NCBI RefSeq assembly: GCF_030445035.2
Contig: NC_080675.1
Coordinates: 64,620,544 to 64,684,543, forward strand
From: Dasypus novemcinctus
Taxonomy: Eukaryota > Chordata > Mammalia > Cingulata > Dasypodidae
DNA: 64,000 bases
Direction: 5' to 3'
Positions 32,900 to 46,479 of the stretch are shown here, piece after piece. Below the pieces are notes generated by a model, which did no database searches, was not told where the DNA came from, and was given only the letters and a program-made list of their open reading frames with translations. The position numbers were made by a program, and so were the translations under genes. The first letter of the stretch is position 1, and every line of letters starts with the position of its first letter.

Positions 32900-33790
32900 A
32901 TTTAAATAAAGATTTCAATTGCTTGAAGATGAAATTAGATATTTCAAAGGCAGCACATCTGAACTGGATAAGATAGGAAAACAGAAAGAGAAGAGAAAGG
33001 AAAAAATGGAAATAGTGTCAGGGAATTGAATGACAATGCAAAACACACAAGCATTTCCAGGATTGGTATCTCAGAAGGAGAAAGGAATGGAAAAGGGGAA
33101 AAGAATATTTGAGGAAACAATGACCAAAAACTTCCCATACCTTATAAAGGCCATAAGTGAAAATATCCAAGAAGAACAACACACCTCAAACAGAATAAAT
33201 ACAAATAGACCTGTTCTAAAACACCTACTATTCAGAATGACAAAAATAAGAGATAAAGAGGGTTCTGAAAGCAGCAAGAGAAAAGGAAAGCATCACATTC
33301 AAGGGAAATTCAATGAGATTAAGTGTTAACCTCCCATCAGAAACCATGAGGGAGAGAAGAAAGTGGTATGATGTGTTTAAGATAATGAAAGAGAAAAAAT
33401 GCCAGCTAAATATTCTACATCTGGCAAAAACTGTCATTCAAAGATGAGGGTGACTTCAAAGTCTTCACAGACAAACAAAAACTGATAAAATATGTTACCA
33501 AAATTCCAGAACTACAAGAAATACTAAAGGGGGAGCTGCAGTTCTGAAAGGAAAAAATTAGGGTGAGAGATTTGGAGAAGCGTTTAGAAATGAAGCTTAT
33601 CAGGAAGGGTAAACTAAAGCATAAGAAAACAGGCATTAGAACAATATGAGAAGAGAGAACCAAAGGACAAAAATGGATGAAGTAATTAACGCCTTTACAG
33701 TATTAACAGTGAATGTTAATGGATTGAACTCCCTAATCAAAAGACACGGACTGATAGAATGGATTAAAAAATGGGATCTGTCTTGTCTTA
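32900..33790 (+). mobile_element. L1 fragment with ORF1 and the start of ORF2, plus strand
   Basis: Covers the ORF1 C-terminal region ('AAAACTTCCCATACC', 'ACCTGTTCTAAAACACCTAC', 'AACCATGAGGGAGAGAAGAA'), the spacer, and the ORF2 start, whose translation shows VNVNGLNSLIKRHGLIEWI, the N-terminal endonuclease opening. It ends abruptly at about 33,787. Indels break ORF1. Confidence 0.8.
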
Positions 33791-35574
33791 CAACAGTTCA
33801 GTTTAACTTGCCTTTTATATTTTTCCATGAGTTTTCTCTGCCTCAGGTTTCTTCCCTTTTATGGTTTCCCACACTGGGGAGCATTTTGGGTTAATTCAGA
33901 ACAGTGAATCAGTTCAGAAAAGCCCATTTTCCCTTTAAGTGGTCCAGCCAACAGAACCTGGATTGAATGAGGACACGACAGTTTTTTCCAGTGTTTCTAT
34001 CTTTGTCTCTAACCCCACTCACTAGTGGGATGCTCTTTTGAATGCAGCACTCCTCAGCAACTTGTGTTCTGCCATGGGTCTCTGCCAACTTAAATCTCTG
34101 TGCCTAAATATAGGTAGGGTTCTAACTGTACAGTGTGTGAGTCACTCTACAGTCTCTGTCCATGATGTGAGGGACCCAAGCTATGCTGCTTCTGCATAAT
34201 CTCACAGCTGCACATGACTGAGGGAGGGGAAGAGGAAAGGGAACCAATTGATGGAATTTTCCTACCTGATATTTTTCTGTTTCTTTACTTCAGTTTGTGG
34301 ATTCTTTCTCCACTCTCTACCATCCTCCAGAGTTCTAAGCAAAGGGTATTTGTTCTATTATTTGTTCAGCTCTGGGGAGGTTTTTTCAGGGGATGTCTTA
34401 TGTTGCCATGTCAATGACATCACTTCCCCAACTGTTTTATTGAAGCTTATATCCATTACGCAGTGTAATCTTACCCTAAGTTCAACTGAATATAGATTCT
34501 TACCCCAGCTACAAAATACCTCCACAGCAAAAACTAGGTAAGTGTTTGACCAAACAATTGGACAACATAACCTAGCCAAGCAGACAAAAAGAATGAGCCA
34601 TCATACCTGGTATGATCAAATGTGGTAAGTCTCAGTGGATGAAGATGATTCATTTCAAAGGCAAGATGTTGATGGTGAAAACCATCAACATATTGCAGAA
34701 AAATGCAATAAATCTGTAATCACTAATTTAAATGCACACAGGGGTCATGTACTTATCATAAAAGACTTAAGCAGGCTAGACTGGGTATGTATAGGGAGTA
34801 GTGGAGATTGTGTTGAACTGAAAAGCCCAAGAATAAATTTTGCCAGAATATTGTGAAAATTCTAAATTTTGTGAGAAAACAGATATCCATACTTATATGA
34901 TAAATATTTAAAATTTGAAAATAGGAAATGAATTCAATTTCTTTTAGAAAAACATCATTCAGTTCTGATCTTTGCTGCCTGTGTACCATGGAAGTATCTT
35001 CCAGGCATGAGAAAGTTTAGAATATAATCTGTTTCCTTCAAAAAATGGCAAATATCTATAAAAGCACTAGCTAAGGCTAATTTGTAAGAAATATTTTTAA
35101 GCAAATCATAATTCATAGAATTATATCCATTTTCCTTTATTGAAAAAAAGTTGTGCAGCAGAAGTAATAAAGAAATATTGACTGTATGCATAGTAAGAAT
35201 AATTAAATGCATCTTTAATAATAGAATTGAAATTTCTTTAAGAGAACTTTAAAAAGCATGTGAAAGAGTGAAATATATATAATATGACCCTATTTCACAT
35301 TATGTAGGTATATTATATATGAAACTTTTATATTAATAAATAACAATGTCTTTAAACATGTTTATATTTTCATGAAAAAAACTGAAATAATGTTTCAATT
35401 GTTTACCCTCTCCAGATGGAATATTAATGTCTGCATGTTTAATCTTTTTATCTGTAGTTTCTATTTCTCTAGTACTCTTCTAAATACTCTTTAAAAGCAT
35501 ACAATTTTGCTCATTTTTTCTATTTTTATGATTTTTTTAAAGAGAGAGAAAAATGAATGACTAAAATTATATGA
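33791..35574. other. Stretch without a gene; probable old retroelement remnants
   Basis: 33,791-34,430 is T-rich and may continue the antisense L1M region interrupted at 32,900. 34,440-34,620 includes 'GTGTTTGACCAAACAATTGG', the end of a common mammalian repeat. A 73-codon frame at 34,635-34,856 shows no known domain. The rest is AT-rich without support for a gene. Confidence 0.35.
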
Positions 35575-36460
35575 GGTGCTTCCAAACTCTAAAAACAAAT
35601 ACCAACCTAGAAATAAAAAGCACATCCTTAGCAATTCACCCTGCAGTAGGCCCATGGTCCATGCCTCAGAGCATATCTTTTTCTCATTTTATTGTTTCTT
35701 AATAAGATATTTTTTCCCTTGCCTACCCTATGGTATATCCTTAAGTTCTTTTATGAGATATAAGCCAAGAACTTAGAAGCCCAGAAACTAGAGCCATCCA
35801 GTACCATTTTTTGGCAAAGCAACAGGGAGACAGAGAGGCAAGTGGTACACCCTGACACATGGTGAGGACTGAATCAACTCCTTTTTTAGTCAAGCAGGGA
35901 TTTCATTCATTTCCAACCAGGATGCTGGACTCATCTTCCTTCAACCACAACAGAATAGCTAGAGGGTTTTACATCTTGTCAGGTAGGGCCTACTACTCCT
36001 AAATGGCAGAAAATAGCTACAGAAAAATGACCATAGTCTTTCAGCACCCTTTAAGAATAAGGGTGTAAACCCTCTAAGGGGAAAGTTGAAGAAGGTTAGT
36101 ATAGTGTAAGGGGAAAGGCAGCTGGCCTGGCAGACAACATGGCTGACAGACCACATGGCCAGGAACCTCCACTTGGAAATCTGAGAAGGCTGCCAGAAAG
36201 ACACTGAGATCTTGGCCATGGGAATATCATTTGGAATCAGAGAGAAAGCCCCAAATATCCTCAAAAGGCCTCACCATCGACCCCCTGAGAAATGACAGGT
36301 GGGGCAACCAAGCAGAACAGCAAGTGGACTTTAAAAAGGCCTGACCTAGGGTCCCACCCATGCAACTCACCCTGCAGTAGGCCTGTGGTCTATGCCTCAG
36401 ACTGTACTTTTCTCATTTTCCTGTTTCTTAATAAACTCTTTACTTCCTTGCCTAAAAAAA
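35575..36460 (+). mobile_element. Possible small LTR element: two related LTR-like ends with a short middle
   Basis: Two segments share 'CACCCTGCAGTAGGCC', 'ATGCCTCAGA', then 'TTTCTCATTTT' and 'TGTTTCTTAATAA' in the same order (35,633-35,708 and 36,366-36,435). The second is preceded by a candidate LTR start (TGTAAGGGGAAAGG near 36,106), a TATA-like TTTAAAAAGG (about 36,330) and AATAAA (about 36,430). The first copy lacks its U3. No viral gene was recognised in the 300 bases between. It may be a deleted provirus or two separate LTR insertions. Confidence 0.5.
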
Positions 36461-38809
36461 TAAAAATAAAAATAGAAATAAATTTTTAAAACCATAGCAT
36501 TAGGAACTTGGGAGACATTTTTCATTTTTATAGAGTTCATCATAGAAATTGTAAGTTGTGGTACATTATGAAGGACACCTCACAAGTACTAAGGCAGAAT
36601 TTTGCATTCAGTATGACACCATTTACCAGTCAGGTTATCAAAGATTACAGCAAAAATGGTAAAAGTAATTGATAGGAAATATCTAAAGATTCAGACTTTC
36701 AGTCAGAGCTCAGCTATGGGAAAATTCACAATTAAAGTTTATTAGAACAGCTGTGAAATAATAGAACTGGTGTTCCCCTATTTCCTTGAGAAGCAAGAGA
36801 AGAAACCTATCTTCTGCTCTTAGCTACTGTATTGAATACTCTTTCATAAATATGGACTTGTTAACAAAGGGGAAGTGGAACTCCATTCTCCTTTATTGGG
36901 GAATTCTAATGAACCAATGATTTTTACCAGATTTCAAACCACAGTGCTCCCCATACAGTGATTGGATGTTCCTTGAGGTCAAGACACAACACTCTGGCCA
37001 TTAAAGTAGGCTCTCTATGCTGAGTGTATCATTAATTCTCAGGAAAGACCTCATATGACTAGCAAGTTTTCTGTGTAACCCAGAGAAATATCTCTTTATT
37101 TATTTTGTTTGTTTTTAGAAGCCAACATTACTAATGTAAGGGAAATTTATTGCAAGGCTCTAAACAGGAAATTGAGTGATCAGGTTGGGGAATTTGGTTG
37201 TTAGAGTTAGCCATCCCTAATCCAGTTGCCTTTTAATCTCTGCAGACATGTTTTATGTAAATATAAAGGTATTTATATTTAAAATAAATAATATAAATAG
37301 AATAAAACAAAAGCGGCAAAATTTATATAAATTTTAATCCTAACTTAAAGAACTCTAAAGATTATAAGTACCAAAGAGGGGGGAAATTTTAAAGTTTTTA
37401 AACCAAAATTGTTCATGAGCATTTTTTAAGCATAAAAGGGAAATAAAATGTTATTGTAGCAGAAGTAATGGTGTAAAAGATAAACAACTTGAACTAAAAG
37501 TTTAAGAAAAATTAAAGCTAAAAATTTAAAACTAAACTATTTTAAATAAAACAATGTTTTAAAGAATGAATAAGAAAAGAAAAATTACTTTTCAGACCTT
37601 AAGCAAGTGTTAGGAAAATAAAAATTTCAAACTTAAGGCCATATGACCATGTAAAATAATAAGAATCCATTTTAAAGCATCATAAAATAAACAATATTAG
37701 CTAACATTTATTCTTTAGTTATTTTTTGCTAGGTGTTTACTTTTAAGCATTTTGTATACCTAACTTCTAGTTCACAAAAACCTTAAGAAATTGAAACTTT
37801 GTACACGTTTTAGATTTAGATGTAGCCTCTCTCTCTGCAAGCCAAAGTAACAAAGTAAATACATGCCATCGCCAAATATTCAGTGTCTCGTCTCTGTACA
37901 CAGGCTCTTTCCCCTACATTATAATAAATAAAAAGGACTGAAAGTCAGAAACTTGGCTATAAAGGAAGGATTACTAGTTAGTATCATATATACTGTATAT
38001 TCTTCATAATGGCATTGGTGATTAGCTATTTATATGTGGTTAAGTTAATTGCTAAGAAGTTTAATGTAGTCCCTTCCAACATGTAAGTCAACTTTGTTCA
38101 ATAAATCAATTTGCAATGCTTACAAACTTCAGTATAATAAGAACAATAGTTTTGGCACTGCAGACACACTCCTGGTGTCCTACTCTCTAAATGGTAGTCT
38201 TGAATTGCCTTCTAGGTACATAATCCATTCATGCCATACCTTATAATTTTAATTACATGAATTCAACATATTAATATTTTTGGGTTTATCAATATTTACT
38301 ACTCACTATGTTCATATATACATATGTGTATACAATTACATATATAGCTGTATATGCAAGTATATATGTGTGCCTATATTGATTTTTGTATACATATAGA
38401 CAAATACTCAAAGGCTTCCTCTTCAGGTTTATGCAAATACACAAACAACCTCTTATGAAAATTCATAAGTCAAACACTGACTCTGTCTGTTCTCTTATTC
38501 ATAAAACTTGTTCAAAATACTTGATTGGGAGAGCAACTCTGTTCTGGGGAAGGAAAATGTAGGATTAGAGAGCACCATTCTTATGTTCAGTTTCATTAGA
38601 AGAGATGCTTGGAAAGGGATTCAATTTAGTAAGTTTTTATTGAATTTTAGGAGTTTTAAACATATACTACTTATATTTATTGCAACAGTGGCAATATATT
38701 AAAATTTTCATGACACTTTTCACTAGAGGTTTATTGGTTTTGAGCCCTATGACAGTTTGATATTTTTGTGAATCCCAGAAAACATCACGTTGTTTAAACT
38801 AATCCATTC
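36461..38809. other. AT-rich stretch without a gene
   Basis: Very AT-rich at 37,260-37,700, with a TA-rich simple-sequence patch at about 38,310-38,395. No open frame with a recognisable domain and no repeat I could name with confidence. Confidence 0.35.
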
Positions 38810-39722
38810 CTGTGGGTGTGGGATCCTTGATTTCCAAACCCTCTCAACTGGGAGAGAATGGCCTATTCAACAAATGGTGCCTGGAGAACTGGATATCCAT
38901 ATGTAGAGGTATGAAAGAGGATTACCATCTCACACCTTATACAAAGATCAACTCAAGATGGATCAAAGACCTAAATATAAGAGCCAAGACCGTAAAGACC
39001 TTGGAAAGCAGTGTAGGGAAACATCTACAAGACCTTGTAATAGGAAATGGCTTCATGAATATCACACCAAAAGCATGAGCAGCAAAAGAACAAATAGATA
39101 AATGGGACTTCCTCAAAATTAAAGCCTTCTGCACCTCAAAGGAGTTTGTCAAGAAAGTAAAAAGGGAACCCACACAATGGGAGAAAATATTTGGCAACCA
39201 TATATCTGATAAGAGACTTACAACTTGCATATATAAAGAATTCCTATATCTTGAAAATAGAAAGATAAACAACCCATTTAAAAAATGGGAAAAAGATTTA
39301 AACAGACACTTCTCCAAAGAAGAAATACAAATGGCTAAAAACACATGAAAAAATGCTCCAAATCTCTAGCTATCAGGGAAATGCAAATCAAAACTACAGT
39401 GAGATACCATCTTACTCCCATAAGATTTGCAGCTATGAAAAAAACAGAAGAATACAAATGCTGGAGAGGATGTGAAGAAATGGGAACACTCATCCACAGC
39501 TGGTGGGAATGCAGAAGGATCTAACCATTCTGGAGGATAGTTTGGCGGTTTCTTAAAAAACTAACTATAGATTTGCCATATGACCCAGCAATACCACTGC
39601 TGGGTATATACCCAGCAGAACTGAAAACAAAGACGCAAACCAATATATGCACACCAATGTTCATAGCAGCATTGTTCACTGTCCCCAAAAGTTGGAATCA
39701 ACCCAAATGTCATTCATTAACT
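38810..39722 (+). mobile_element. 5'-truncated L1, ORF2 C-terminal third, plus strand
   Basis: Clear ORF2 end: 'GGTGCCTGGAGAACTGGATA', 'CAACTCAAGATGGATCAAAG', 'GAGATACCATCTTACTCCCA', 'GCTGGTGGGAATGCAGAAGG', 'TGACCCAGCAATACCACTGC'. In the first ~270 bases the reading frame is open (88 codons); later stops break it. It ends at the join to another repeat at about 39,722. Confidence 0.88.
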
Positions 39723-40240
39723 TTAATAAAGGGACTTTGGGTTAGATCACTTGATTGGATTGCTTTAGGGCTTTTGATCAGACTAAATCAGTGAGGCTGG
39801 GTCTTACATAAACTGAGAATTAAAAGCAGAAACACACAAAGTGTAAGAAGAAGAACAGACACAGAATGGGAGCTCTGTCATTTTGACACTACCACATGAG
39901 AGAGAGGACTCCAGGTTCACCTATAGCTAGAGAAAGACAGAGTAGCCCTGAGAAGATATATGATCTATGGAGAGATGCCTGATCACTCACAGCTGAGCTC
40001 AGAAAGAAATTAGAGAGAAACCAGCAGACCCACCACCTTGTCTTGCCAAGTGGCAGGGCTCCAGGATATACTAGCAATCAAACTTTGGTGAGAAAGCCTC
40101 TCTGATGATGCCTTGATTTGGACATTTTCATAGCCTCAGAACAGTAAGATTTTCCCTGAATAAACCCCCATTATAAAAGTCAACTAATTCCTGGTATTTT
40201 TTGCATCTGCAGCATTAGCAAACTAAAACAAGTCCCATAT
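39723..40240 (+). mobile_element. LTR-like xenarthran repeat (MaLR/ERVL-type ending), copy 1
   Basis: Ends with 'TTGATTTGGACATTTTCATA', a TGAATAAA signal, 'GTCAACTAATTCCTGGTATT' and 'AGCAAACTAAAACA', the polyadenylation end of a MaLR/ERVL-style LTR. A related copy at 50,650-51,195 shares 'ACTTTGGTGAG', the TTGATTTGGA segment and the AGCCAACATATTTC-like end. No coding sequence. Confidence 0.55.
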
Positions 40241-41655
40241 GAAGAAGTTTTACTTATGAGGTCAAAATAGAAATGTCAAAATTTGATTACTTAGTAACAG
40301 CTGTATGGAGGTTTATGTCTATACTTAGATCTCAAAGAAATATTTAGAGCCTAAATACCTCATTAGTCCCAGAGGAAAAGTAATATAGTGGCTCAAGGAA
40401 AGGTTTTCACATTGGAGAAACAATAATACCTCTCATAGTATTCAGAGCTGGAATAAAATTAAAATTTGGAGTTTCTGTCATTTGGTCTCTATAACAGGTT
40501 TCCCAGCTTATCTATATAGGCTTTCATGTTAACTGACTTTTTCTGAGCCATTTATTTCCACTTTTACTGATTGAAAATAATTGTGTTTATTGGCTTTATG
40601 TTTTGACATATTTTTCATAGATGCACAAAACACAAAAGGTGACAATTTACCCTTACTCATCTGGTCTCTGTGATATTCGGATTACTACATTTTGTTTTGC
40701 TTTCTTTTCTCATTATTTTCCTCATGTAAGAAAATGAAGCAAGATATGGGACAAGACCTCCTCTCTCTACATCTATTAGGAAGTATTCCCTCCTATTTTC
40801 TTTTTCCAGTTTCCTCTGTACTGAACACATATATCTTTTCCTTCCCTCTTGATGCAAACAACTCTTTGTTCCTCTGTTCATTAATCTATTGAATATCACC
40901 ATGGGGAATAACACATTGCCCCACATGATGTTTTTCAATAAATAATTAAAGCAATCAGCTGACAGAGGGTCACCAACTCAGAGAGGAATAAGGCACTGCA
41001 ATTTCATGGAAACCATAGGATTGTTTTTTGAAAGGATTTTTTAAATTTGTGTAATGTTTCAGCATTAGGCTCACTTATTTCCCCTTATGGGGTTCCATAC
41101 ACTTCTAGGTCTAAAGTTTTAATGAAAAATGCAACTGAGGATAGACATCTCAGGAACCTATAATGATCTCTTCAACTGCCTGGGTTGTGAAATTGGTGAG
41201 GCAGTAATGATAGAAGAGTTGTCAGTAGCCCCAGTGTAAGCTGAAAACAAAGTGAACAGACATGTTTGAAACAAATAAGTTGTGCTTGTAACAAGTATAC
41301 CCTTCAACTGATTTTCTAATGTCTTATTCAAAGCACTAAAACAAGGACTAGGTGTTTATATTGATGAGTGTGATTCATCTGCAATTATTTCAGTAAAGGA
41401 GCATTTAATTTGTTTTTGAGCTTTTCAATACTGACTCATATTCTCTCCTCACATTCCTCTGATAAAAAGGAGGTAATTTATTTAGACTTATTCAGAATAT
41501 GATCAAATGTGTCAAACTCAATAAATAAAAGACATATTAACCATATATTACAACTTTAAAACTTCACCAGAAATTAAATAAGAATGAAGTAAATCATCTG
41601 ATAGAAAATTAGATTTAAGTAGGAAATTCTGTGTTTGCAAATTCCCATCAACAGA
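40241..41655. other. Stretch without a gene
   Basis: No recognised gene or repeat. Open frames of 66 and 93 codons on opposite strands (about 40,657-40,938) overlap each other and have no known domain. Confidence 0.35.
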
Positions 41656-41659
41656 TATC

Positions 41660-44170
41660 TGATTGATCAAAATGGTGGCATAAGGTGCTTTAGGGTGCTG
41701 CTCTTCCACAGAATCTTTAAACAATTAGCAAAAACTAGCAGAACCTTTTTCTTCAAAACTCTGGAAAATAGTTAAGGGGCTGCAAAAACTGGGAAGTGCT
41801 GAATTAAGAAAGTACGGTTTTTGAAGATGACAAGAGGTGGTCATGAAGCTCTTGATGGGCCTTTTTCTATGTCTTCTCCAGTGCAGTATGGAATCAGGCT
41901 GAGGTCCTACTGTGGGTTTCTGGTAGCCCTTATGTGAATACTGGGATTCCTGTATGTCATTGACAATCTTGAGTGGCAGCCTGAAAGACAGAATTCAGGA
42001 AACATACCTCTAGCTTATCCTCCCAGAATTTTCCCTGCAGGCAGAAACAGCTGGTGAACAGCTAAAGCAATATAAGAAATGAGTCAAATTGGCTACACAA
42101 AGGATTTACAGCTTTAAGACATACAATAGAGCAGCACTGGGAGGGAGGAAAGTCTATTTCACAGAAGGTAGAAAAGAAGTTTGAATTCCTATAAATGGGG
42201 GAATTCTTAAGGCCAGGAGAGACATTGCAATTGATTGCTGTCTTACGGTGATCATCTGCTTAGGAAGGAAAAATTCTGAAGGATAGTACCAGCTAATTCA
42301 GAGCCAATAAACAATGATTGGAAAAGGTGTTTTTTGCCTTTGTTTTTGTTAATCTTCTGTCACTCAAGGAAATCTCTGTCATACCACTACCAAGGTAAAA
42401 CTTAAGAAACAGACTAAATCCCAGAGTTAACATCTTAAAATATTAAACAACAATGAAAAATTATAATACAAACAAAGAAACAAAAAATGATGACACATTC
42501 AAATGAACAAGAAAAAAATTCAAAGACCATTAGAGAAGAAGATTAAACTTTTCATGTGTCAGAAAAAGACTAAAAATCTTCAGTGTGTTCAAGGAGAAAA
42601 AAGAAGACACTGACAAAGGACTACAAAATATCAGGAAAACAATGAAAAAACAATATAAGAAATTCCATAAACATGTAGATATTTTTAAAGGAATCAAGCA
42701 GAAATACTGGATTTGAGGAACATAACTGAAAAGAAAAATTCCCAAGAATATTTCAGTAGTAAATTGGAGCTGGCAGGAGAAAGAATCCATGAACTTACAG
42801 AAAGATAATTTAAATGATTTGGGCAAATGAACAGAAAGAAAAGCAAATGAAAAAAATGAACAGAGCCTAAGAGACCATCTAGTATATCAATATAAAAATT
42901 ATAAAAGTCATAGAAGGAAAATAATGAGATAAAGGAGCAGAGAAATATTCAAAACACAATGAAAGAAAACTTCCCAAATTTAATGAGAGACATGAATATA
43001 CATATTCAAGAAGCCCAGTGAATCACAAAGAGGATAAACTCAAAGAGAACCAACCCAGACACAAAGTAGTCAAACTGTCGATTGCCAAGTACAAGGATTT
43101 CTGAAAAGCTCCAAGAGAAAACCAGTATGTTACACATAAGGGACTCTCAATAAGATTATGTGACAATTTTTCATCCAAAGCCATGAATGCACTAAGGCAG
43201 TGGAATGACATATTTAAAGTGCTCAAGGAAAGCAAATGCCAAACAAAAATTTTGATCTGGTGAGACTGTCTTTCAAAGATAAGAGTTTGAAACAATGTCA
43301 GGAAAACAAAGCCTGAGGGTTTGTTTGGCAGGTCTCACCTGCCTTGAAACCACCGCTAAAGGGAGTTCTTTAGATTGAAAGGAAAAGACAAGACAATGGA
43401 ACAATGCTGAATAAAAACAAAGACATCCAGTAAAGATAACCATATAGTTATAAATGCTAGGGCTATTGGATTGTATTTTTTTGGTATGTAAATCCACTTT
43501 TCACTTCTTAAAAGCTCTAAAATGCAAATGCATAAAAAGTAATGATAAACCTATGGTTTTGAGCATAGATTGTATTAAGACATAATTTGGAACAAGTACA
43601 ACTAATTGTGGGGAAATGGAGGGCTAGGCTGACAAAGGAATGAGTGAGAAGATGCAAATAAAAAAAATCACAAATGAAAGAGAGGCATAGAAATAAAAAG
43701 GAATATAAGAGGATACTATGAACAGCTGTATGCTTGCAAATTAGATAACCTAGATAAAATGGATGGATTCCTAGACATACACAAATCACCTATACTAAAC
43801 CAAAAAGAAATAGAAGATCCCAACTGACAAAAAATAAGAGATTGAATCCAAAAATTTTTTAAAAACACATACAAAATCATCCTCCCAACAAAGAAATGCT
43901 CAGGACCATATGGCTTCCATGGCAATTCTTGGTGAATAAAAAAAGAAGAAATAACACTACTGCTGCTCAAACTCTTCCAAAAATTCAAAGGAAAGGAACC
44001 ACTCCCTAATTCATTCTATGAAGCCAGCATCATTCTCAAACCAAAGCCTGATAAAGATAACCCAAGAAAAGAAAGTTAAAAACCAATATACATTTTTAAT
44101 ATAGATACAAATTCCCTCAACAAAATACAAGCAAACTGAATCCAGCAGCACATTAAAAGAATTATATGTC
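41660..44170 (+). mobile_element. Old L1 with 5' UTR, ORF1 and part of ORF2, plus strand
   Basis: Starts with the L1M-type 5' UTR opening 'ATCAAAATGGTGGCATAAGG' and runs through ORF1 (about 42,440-43,270, with many stops). It then jumps to the reverse transcriptase region of ORF2 (43,690-44,170, including 'GGACCATATGGCTTCCATGG' and 'AACACATACAAAATCATCCT'). The endonuclease part is missing. It resumes at 48,938 beyond a nest of younger insertions, so it was one element spanning to about 50,240. Confidence 0.75.
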
Positions 44171-44174
44171 TTTC

Positions 44175-44576
44175 TTTTTTTAAAGATTTATTTATTTATT
44201 CCCCTCCCCCCCACCCCAGTTGTCTGTTCTCTGTGTCTATTTGCTGTTTCTTCTTTGTCCCCTTCTGTTGTCAGTGGCGCAGGAATCTGTGTTTCTTTTT
44301 GTTGCATCATCTTGTTGTGTCAGCTCTCCATGTGTGCGGCACCATTCTTGGGCAGGCTGCCCTTTCTTTCATGCTAGGTGGCTCTCCTTATGGGGTGCAC
44401 TCCTTGCGCTTGGGGCTCCCCTACGTGGGGGCACCCCTGTGTGTCACGGCACTCCTTGCTTGCATCAGCACTGCACATGGGCCAGCTCCACATGGGTCAA
44501 GGAAGCCCGGGGTTTGAACCACAGACCTCCCCTGTGGTAGACGGATGCCCTAACCACTGGGCCAAATCCACTTCCC
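44175..44576 (-). mobile_element. DAS-type SINE (long form), minus strand
   Basis: About 400 bp. On the plus strand it has a TTTATTTATTTATT tail, a C-rich run, the DAS body, then reverse box B ('GGTTTGAACC') and 'GCCCTAACCACTGGGCCAA' at the right end. Flanked by AATTATATGTCTTT (44,160-44,173) and AATTATATAGGTCTTT (44,577 onward), a near-perfect target duplication. Low divergence makes it one of the younger SINEs here. The 94-106 codon frames inside are SINE text. Confidence 0.93.
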
Positions 44577-46450
44577 AATTATATAGGTCTTTGATCCATC
44601 TTTAGTTAAATTTTGTATCGGGCATAAGGTGGTGATCCTCTCTCTTTCTTTTAGATATGGATATCCCCTTCTTCCAGCATCATTTGTTGAAGAGACTATT
44701 CTGTTCAAGTTAAGTGGGCTTGGTAGCCTTGTTGAATATCAGTTGGCCTTGTACGTGGGGATCTATTTCAAAACTCTCAATTAGGTTCCATTGGTCAGTA
44801 TGTCTATCCTTGGATGAATAACATGCAATTTTGACCACTGTAGCTTTGTAGTATGCTTTAAAGTCAGGTGATGTGATTCCTCCAATTTAGTTTTTCTTTT
44901 TCAGTAAGTTTTTCTCCACTTGGAGTCCCTTGCCTCTACAAATAAATCTCTTAATTGGCTTTACTAGGTCAGTAAAAAAATGCTGTTGCAATTGTTGTTG
45001 GGACTACCTTAAATCTGTAAATCAATTTGAGTAAGACATATATCTTAATATTATTTAGTCTTCCAATCCATAAACATGGAATATTTTTCTATTTATTTAG
45101 GTCTTATTTGATGTGTTTTAACAATACTGTGAAGTTTTCTGTGTACAAGTCCTTTACAACCTTAGTTTTTTCCTTGACATTTATTTTGGTTGCTATTGTA
45201 AAGAGAATTTTTTTCTTAATTTCTTCCTCAGATTGTTCATTATTAATGTACAGAAATGCTACTGATTTTTGTGGGTTGATCTTATATCCTCTCACTTCAC
45301 TGAACTGATTTATCAGCTCTTGAAGCTTTGTTGTAGATTTTTTTGGGCTTTCTAAATTTAGAATCATGCCATATGCAGATAGTGAAATTTTAAATTCTTC
45401 TTTTCAATTTGGATGCCTTTTATTTCTTTTTCTTACCTATATGCTTGAACAAGTACTTCTATTATCCTGTTAAATAAGAGTGGTTGACAGTGGGCATCTT
45501 TGTCTTGTTTGAGGTCTTAGGGGAAAGCCTGTAGCATTTCACCATTGAGTATGATGTGTACTGTGCATTTTTCATACATTCCTTTATCATATTAAGGAAG
45601 TTTCCTTCTATTCCTATCTTTCAAGTGTTTTTTATCAAAAAAGTATGCTCTGTCTTGTCAAATGCTTTTTTGCATCAATATAAATGATCATGTGATTTTT
45701 TTCTGTTAATGTGGTGTATTACAGTGATTGATTTTTAAAATTTTGAACAATCCTTGCATACCAGGGATGAAACCCACTTGATCATGTTGCATAATTCTTT
45801 TGATGTGTTGGTGAACACTATTAGTAAATATTTGGTTGAGACTTCATCATCTCAATTAGAGAGATTGGTCTGTAGTTATCTTGTGGCATTTTAATATGAC
45901 TTTGGTATTAGGATGATATTGGCATCATAGAATGAGTTAAGTGATGTTCCCTTCATTTCTACTTTTTGGAAGAGTTTAAGCAGGATTGGTGTTAGTTCTT
46001 TCCAGAATGATTGGTAGAATTCATCCATTAAGGTATCTGGTTCTGGAATTTTCTTGGTTGGGAAGTTATGATGATTAATTCAATCTCACTATTTGTGATT
46101 GGTTTATTGAGTTTATTTCTTTTGTCAATGTAGGTTGTTTGTATATTTCTAGAAATTTGTCCATTTCATCTAAGTTGTCCATCTTATTGGCATATAATTT
46201 TTCAAAATATCCTCTTATGATACTCTTTATTTCTATGATATCAGTGGTGATATCCCCTCCCTCATTTTTTATTTTATCTATTTGCATCTTCTCTCTTTTT
46301 TTCTTGTTAGTCTAGCTAAGAGTTTGCCAATTTTATTTATTGTCTCAAAGTACCAGTTTTCGGTTTTTAAAAAGTTTTGCAGCATTTTTTTATTCTCAAT
46401 TCCATTTAGTTTTGCTATAAGTTTTGTTATTTCCTTCTTCTTCCTTGCTT
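44577..46450 (-). mobile_element. L1 ORF2 segment in inverted orientation
   Basis: Antisense ORF2: from 'TTTGATCCATCTTTAGTTAA' (C-terminal side) through 'CCAATCCATAAACATGGAAT', 'TTGATCATGTTGCATAATTC'-like RT text and 'GATATCAGTGGTGATATCCC' to the N-terminal side of RT at about 46,320. On the minus strand an 87-codon frame at 45,367-45,104 still reads as L1 RT (KINPQKSVAFLYINNEQSE). It lies between two plus-strand pieces and may be the 5'-inverted half of a twin-primed insertion. Confidence 0.85.
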
Positions 46451-46479
46451 TTGTATTAGTTTGTTGAACTCTAGGGAGA

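Noticed and set aside
34635..34856. 73-codon frame beginning MDEDD as a possible exon
   Set aside because: No recognisable domain, no splice context that stands out, and no repeat of it elsewhere; kept as unassigned.
44220..44605. Overlapping 75-106 codon Cys/Leu/His-rich frames
   Set aside because: They are antisense translations of a DAS SINE; the same happens in the SINE at 24,612-24,993.
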